Assembly (NCBI RefSeq): GCF_017306545.1
Contig: NZ_JAFKID010000020.1
Span: 24,615 to 88,614 of the forward strand
DNA length: 64,000 nucleotides
Direction of reading: 5' to 3'
Source of the DNA: Mesorhizobium sp.
GTDB taxonomy: Bacteria; Pseudomonadota; Alphaproteobacteria; Rhizobiales; Rhizobiaceae
Shown in pieces: positions 61,466-64,000 of this stretch; the stretch's first letter is position 1, and every line of letters starts with the position of its first letter. A program made the position numbers and the translations under genes. The notes under the pieces are model-generated. The model was not told the origin of the DNA and did no database searches. It saw nothing but the letters and a program-made list of their open reading frames with translations.

Positions 61466-62395
61466 TCATTCGATCTCCATGACGCCGTCGCCGGGAGCGA
61501 CCGTGACGAGGCTTTGCGCACTGGCTGTCGCATAGGATGAAGGCGACCTGGTCCCGTGGACCCAGGCCCGATCGGTGCTCAGCGAATAAAGCGGCTGATA
61601 ATTCGGCAATGTCCGGTCGCGCACCACGTCGGCGATGGCGTTGTCGAGGATGTAGCGGCCTTCGCTGGTGCTGACGGCAAGTACGGCGTGAAAGGCCATA
61701 TGGCGCGAATCATGCAGCACGACGATCGACAGGCTTCTCGCCGGCACGCCTTCGCGCATGAGGGCGGTCATTTTCAGGATGGCGAAGTCTTCGCAATCGC
61801 CGGTTCCCCTCGCCAGCGTTTCGGTGGGTGTCGCCCAATGATCTGCGACGCCGTAAGCAGCACGGTCGGTGCGGTAGCGCACCAGTCCGTTGACCATGCT
61901 GTTGACGATGCGCACGCGCTCCAGGAAAGGCTTGTCCTTCGCTTCCTGGTCGATCAGCGTGAGCAACTGGTTCCTGCCGCCGCAATCGGGCTGGCCGGCG
62001 CAGCGTTCGATCGCCGCCATCATCGTGGCCCACCGTCGCGCGGCCGGAAAATTGTGCATGGGAATGGCTACCGACCCGAAAACGCCGTCCGTGACGGTGC
62101 CGGTCGCGATCGGGTCGAGTATTGCGACGGGCGCGCTCTCGGCCTGCGCAATGATGTGCTCGACCGATGCGGTAGTCTCAAATGAAGGAACGGTTGCGGT
62201 CAGTGCCGAATCGATCTTCGCCGTGGTTCCGAGATTCAGGCTGATGCCGCCAAGGAAGACCGGTTCGCCGGACAGGGAAAGCGAAGGGACGCCGGCCGCA
62301 GCCGATGCCAGCGACACTGCCAACAGCCCGCCGGCCGCCGCTGCAAGTAAACCCTGTCTTGAAGCGAAGCTCCTTGCCCTTTTTCTTTTCGCCAT
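61466..62395 (-). CDS. LapG-like transglutaminase-type cysteine protease
   Basis: A 309-residue bacterial transglutaminase-like cysteine peptidase with an N-terminal signal or anchor helix (about 13-35). The catalytic triad is Cys201 (GTGDCEDFAILK), His236 (HAVLAV) and Asp251 (YILDNAIADV). In Pseudomonas, LapG cuts the N-terminal retention module of the LapA adhesin in the periplasm and releases it; LapD with c-di-GMP blocks this. The gene is convergent with the secretion operon and divergent from a large adhesin gene. No LapD homologue is in the window. Confidence 0.9.
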   Translation of the reverse strand: MAKRKRARSFASRQGLLAAAAGGLLAVSLASAAAGVPSLSLSGEPVFLGGISLNLGTTAKIDSALTATVPSFETTASVEHIIAQAESAPVAILDPIATGTVTDGVFGSVAIPMHNFPAARRWATMMAAIERCAGQPDCGGRNQLLTLIDQEAKDKPFLERVRIVNSMVNGLVRYRTDRAAYGVADHWATPTETLARGTGDCEDFAILKMTALMREGVPARSLSIVVLHDSRHMAFHAVLAVSTSEGRYILDNAIADVVRDRTLPNYQPLYSLSTDRAWVHGTRSPSSYATASAQSLVTVAPGDGVMEIE

Positions 62396-62708
62396 GTTCG
62401 CCGCCCTTGTTTTTATTTGCGACGAAACTAGTCAAAATCCCTGAAAATCAGGCCAACAAGCCTGGGCAATTTTCCCTTGTTGCTTGCGGCGAAATTCTCA
62501 TAAAATTTTATACGTTCCCGTAACGCCCCTCTGAGGAGAGGCGGAGGATCGGAGGTATTTGGAATCAATATATCCTGATATACTTCAAGGGTTAACTAAG
62601 TCTAAAAAAATTGGGACCTCACATAGAATTCTATATGTTCTAAGTTTCCAGAAGGTTGAAAAGGATGACGACGGATGTTTTCACTTCCTCAATTGAGAGG
62701 GTGGGATC
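62396..62708. promoter_or_regulatory. AT-rich divergent region between the LapG-like and adhesin genes
   Basis: The 313 bases are strongly AT-rich and hold no gene I can support. Visible dyads are TATATC-CT-GATATA (62569-62582) and the perfect palindrome ATAGAATTCTAT (62623-62634). A CCTCT-GAGG-AGAGG hairpin lies near 62528-62541. The adhesin mRNA probably has a leader of some length. Confidence 0.6.
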
Positions 62709-64000
62709 ATGGTTACTGAGCTTGATGGTACTTCGGCTGGCGATTTTCGCGATCAGGAAGGGCGGGCCGAAGCGCAGGGCAGCGACGTCTGGCAGCAGCC
62801 TCCTGTCATGGTCGCGGCCGCTGGAGATCCCCAGCCGGTAGACACCGAAGGCCAGCCGGTCGCCGGCTCCGGCACCGCCGCTCCCGCTGGTGAAACGCAG
62901 TATGTGGCCGAAGCCGGCAATGTCGTGCATCTGCCCGCCGGCGTCTCCGTCGACAATATCAAGGTCGTCGGGCAGGACATCGTTCTCCAGCAGGCGGATG
63001 GCAGCGTCATCGTCATCAAGGATGCGGCCCTGAACGTGCCGACGTTCTTTCTGGGCGACGTCGAGGTGCCGCGCGTGGCCGTGCTCGCCGCGCTGGAGGC
63101 CAACGGCATCAACGTTGCCTTCGGTGCGGACGGCTCCATGGCGGCCGGCGGCGATTCCGTTCCCAATCTAAGCTCCGGCGGCAATTTCGACGACGGTGGC
63201 CAGCATGCCCCGCCGGCGACACCAGGCTTTACGGCGCTGCTCGACGACACGACACTGGATTCGGCAAGTCAGGGCGGCCCGCAAAATCTCGATGTGTTCC
63301 CGGATACGCATCCGACTGCCGGTTCGAACGGTCCGGCCGCCTCGCTCGACGACGATGCGCTGCCAGGCGGCAATATCGGCGGCATTCTCGACGATCACGG
63401 CGCGGCGTCGCTGACGGGCGTGCTTGCGCATGACTATGATATCAACGGTGCCGGCAGCCTGCTGCTGACGGACGTCGAATTGCCGTCCGACGGCGGCTTC
63501 GCCTATGAGGTCGGCGCCGGCGGGCTGCGGATCGTCATCAGCCAGAACGGCCAGGCAGTCGTCAGGATCGACCTCACCGATACGGTTTCGGGCAACTATA
63601 CGCTTACATTGCTCGCTCCCATTCATCATCCGGCGGGCGGCGACGAAAACGACGTCGCCTTCGTCGTCGGCTATCAGGTTGCCGACCAGGATGGAGACGT
63701 TGTGCGGGGCACGCTGTCGATCAATGTCGACGACGACACGCCGGTTGTGCACGAGAACGCGCTGGTGCAGCTGGACGACGACGCGCTTTCGGGCGGCAAT
63801 GCGGGCGGCGCCGGCGACGATGCGGATGCCGTCAACGTGACGGGAACGCTTGCGCATGACGGCGGCGCGGACGGCACGGCCTCGGTTCTGTGGTCGCAGT
63901 CGGGGCTGACGCTGCCGTCGGGCTTCGAGGCGCATGTGACGGCGGGCGGCACGGTGCTGACGATCAGCCAGCAGCAGGGCGAGAGCCTGGTGGCGGTGGT
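62709..64000 (+). CDS. Large T1SS adhesin with T1SS-143-type repeats (3' partial)
   Basis: The frame is open from ATG 62709 to the window edge (430 complete codons), so it is the N-terminal part of a large secreted protein. There is no signal peptide, as expected for type I secretion. Residues about 60-145 form a compact beta-rich module (VHLPAGVSVDNIKVVGQDIVLQQADG and TFFLGDVEVPRVAVLAALEANGINVAFG). A dialanine site MAAGG lies at 143-147, a possible LapG-type cut site. Asp/Gly-rich repeats follow from about 210 with the T1SS-143 pattern (ASLDDDALPGGNIGG ... DQDGDVVRGTLSINVDDDTP), and a second repeat begins near 360. It is the likely substrate of the adjacent exporter and protease. Confidence 0.88.
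   Translation, partial: MVTELDGTSAGDFRDQEGRAEAQGSDVWQQPPVMVAAAGDPQPVDTEGQPVAGSGTAAPAGETQYVAEAGNVVHLPAGVSVDNIKVVGQDIVLQQADGSVIVIKDAALNVPTFFLGDVEVPRVAVLAALEANGINVAFGADGSMAAGGDSVPNLSSGGNFDDGGQHAPPATPGFTALLDDTTLDSASQGGPQNLDVFPDTHPTAGSNGPAASLDDDALPGGNIGGILDDHGAASLTGVLAHDYDINGAGSLLLTDVELPSDGGFAYEVGAGGLRIVISQNGQAVVRIDLTDTVSGNYTLTLLAPIHHPAGGDENDVAFVVGYQVADQDGDVVRGTLSINVDDDTPVVHENALVQLDDDALSGGNAGGAGDDADAVNVTGTLAHDGGADGTASVLWSQSGLTLPSGFEAHVTAGGTVLTISQQQGESLVAV

Noticed and set aside
1-64000. CRISPR arrays, transposases, integrases, tRNA or rRNA genes
   Set aside because: None seen by eye on either strand: no regularly spaced repeats, no DDE or tyrosine-recombinase motifs in the translations, no tRNA-like cloverleaf with CCA context. 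Small tRNAs could be missed without a search.

Overview
The window is GC-rich, densely coded and bacterial. It reads like an alphaproteobacterium of the Rhizobiales, most like Mesorhizobium or Aminobacter. The reasons are a load of ABC importers (six systems in the first 48 kb), a fused MrpA/B antiporter gene of the rhizobial Pha type, and intergenic palindromic repeats of the kind common in Mesorhizobium (23619-23791 and 40693-40736). That assignment is inference; no rRNA or other marker gene is present. I saw no tRNA, rRNA, CRISPR array, transposase or integrase.

Layout. 1-4285: the end of a branched-chain-amino-acid-type (Liv) importer with a fused LivM-LivG subunit. 4310-8406: a sugar importer split over two divergent units, with an NAD-dependent epimerase and two GntR/FadR-like palindromes in the divergent region. 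8421-22331 (minus strand): an amide-utilisation locus of about 14 kb. In transcription order it holds an NCS1 permease, an alpha/beta hydrolase, amiC, amiR, a urea/short-chain-amide ABC importer (five genes), the aliphatic amidase amiE and a MoxR ATPase/VWA pair. 22579-27332: a BMP-type nucleoside-like importer. 27620-33634: the Mrp Na+/H+ antiporter operon. 33648-40671: an RpiR regulator and class III aminotransferase divergent from a complete Liv importer. 40738-48425 (minus): another Liv importer in one unit with a GMC oxidoreductase and an amidase-signature hydrolase, divergent from a LysR gene. 48702-55515: regulators, a degenerate SDR, pseudoazurin, a DUF899 pair and a beta-propeller protein. 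55858-64000: a type I secretion operon, a LapG-like protease and the start of a large T1SS adhesin that runs off the window.

The most notable system is the amide locus. It carries two separate candidate ANTAR-type antitermination leaders. Each has two small hexaloop hairpins exactly 10 nt apart, and the second hairpin overlaps the 5' arm of an intrinsic terminator. One leader lies between amiR and the transporter genes. The other lies at the very front, upstream of the permease, just below a sigma70-like promoter. AmiC (amide sensor) and AmiR (ANTAR antiterminator) are encoded between the two, so the layout predicts positive autoregulation plus a second gate on transporter and amidase. The usual accessory ATPase AmiB is absent and a NorQ/NorD-like pair sits at the end.

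A second theme is a Lap-like adhesion system: TolC, ABC exporter, HlyD, a LapG-type cysteine protease and a T1SS-143-repeat adhesin. It includes an unusual ribbon-helix-helix/PAS-like protein inside the secretion operon and AT-rich palindromes in front of both the exporter and the adhesin. A third recurring feature is a strong GC hairpin directly after five of the six substrate-binding-protein genes.
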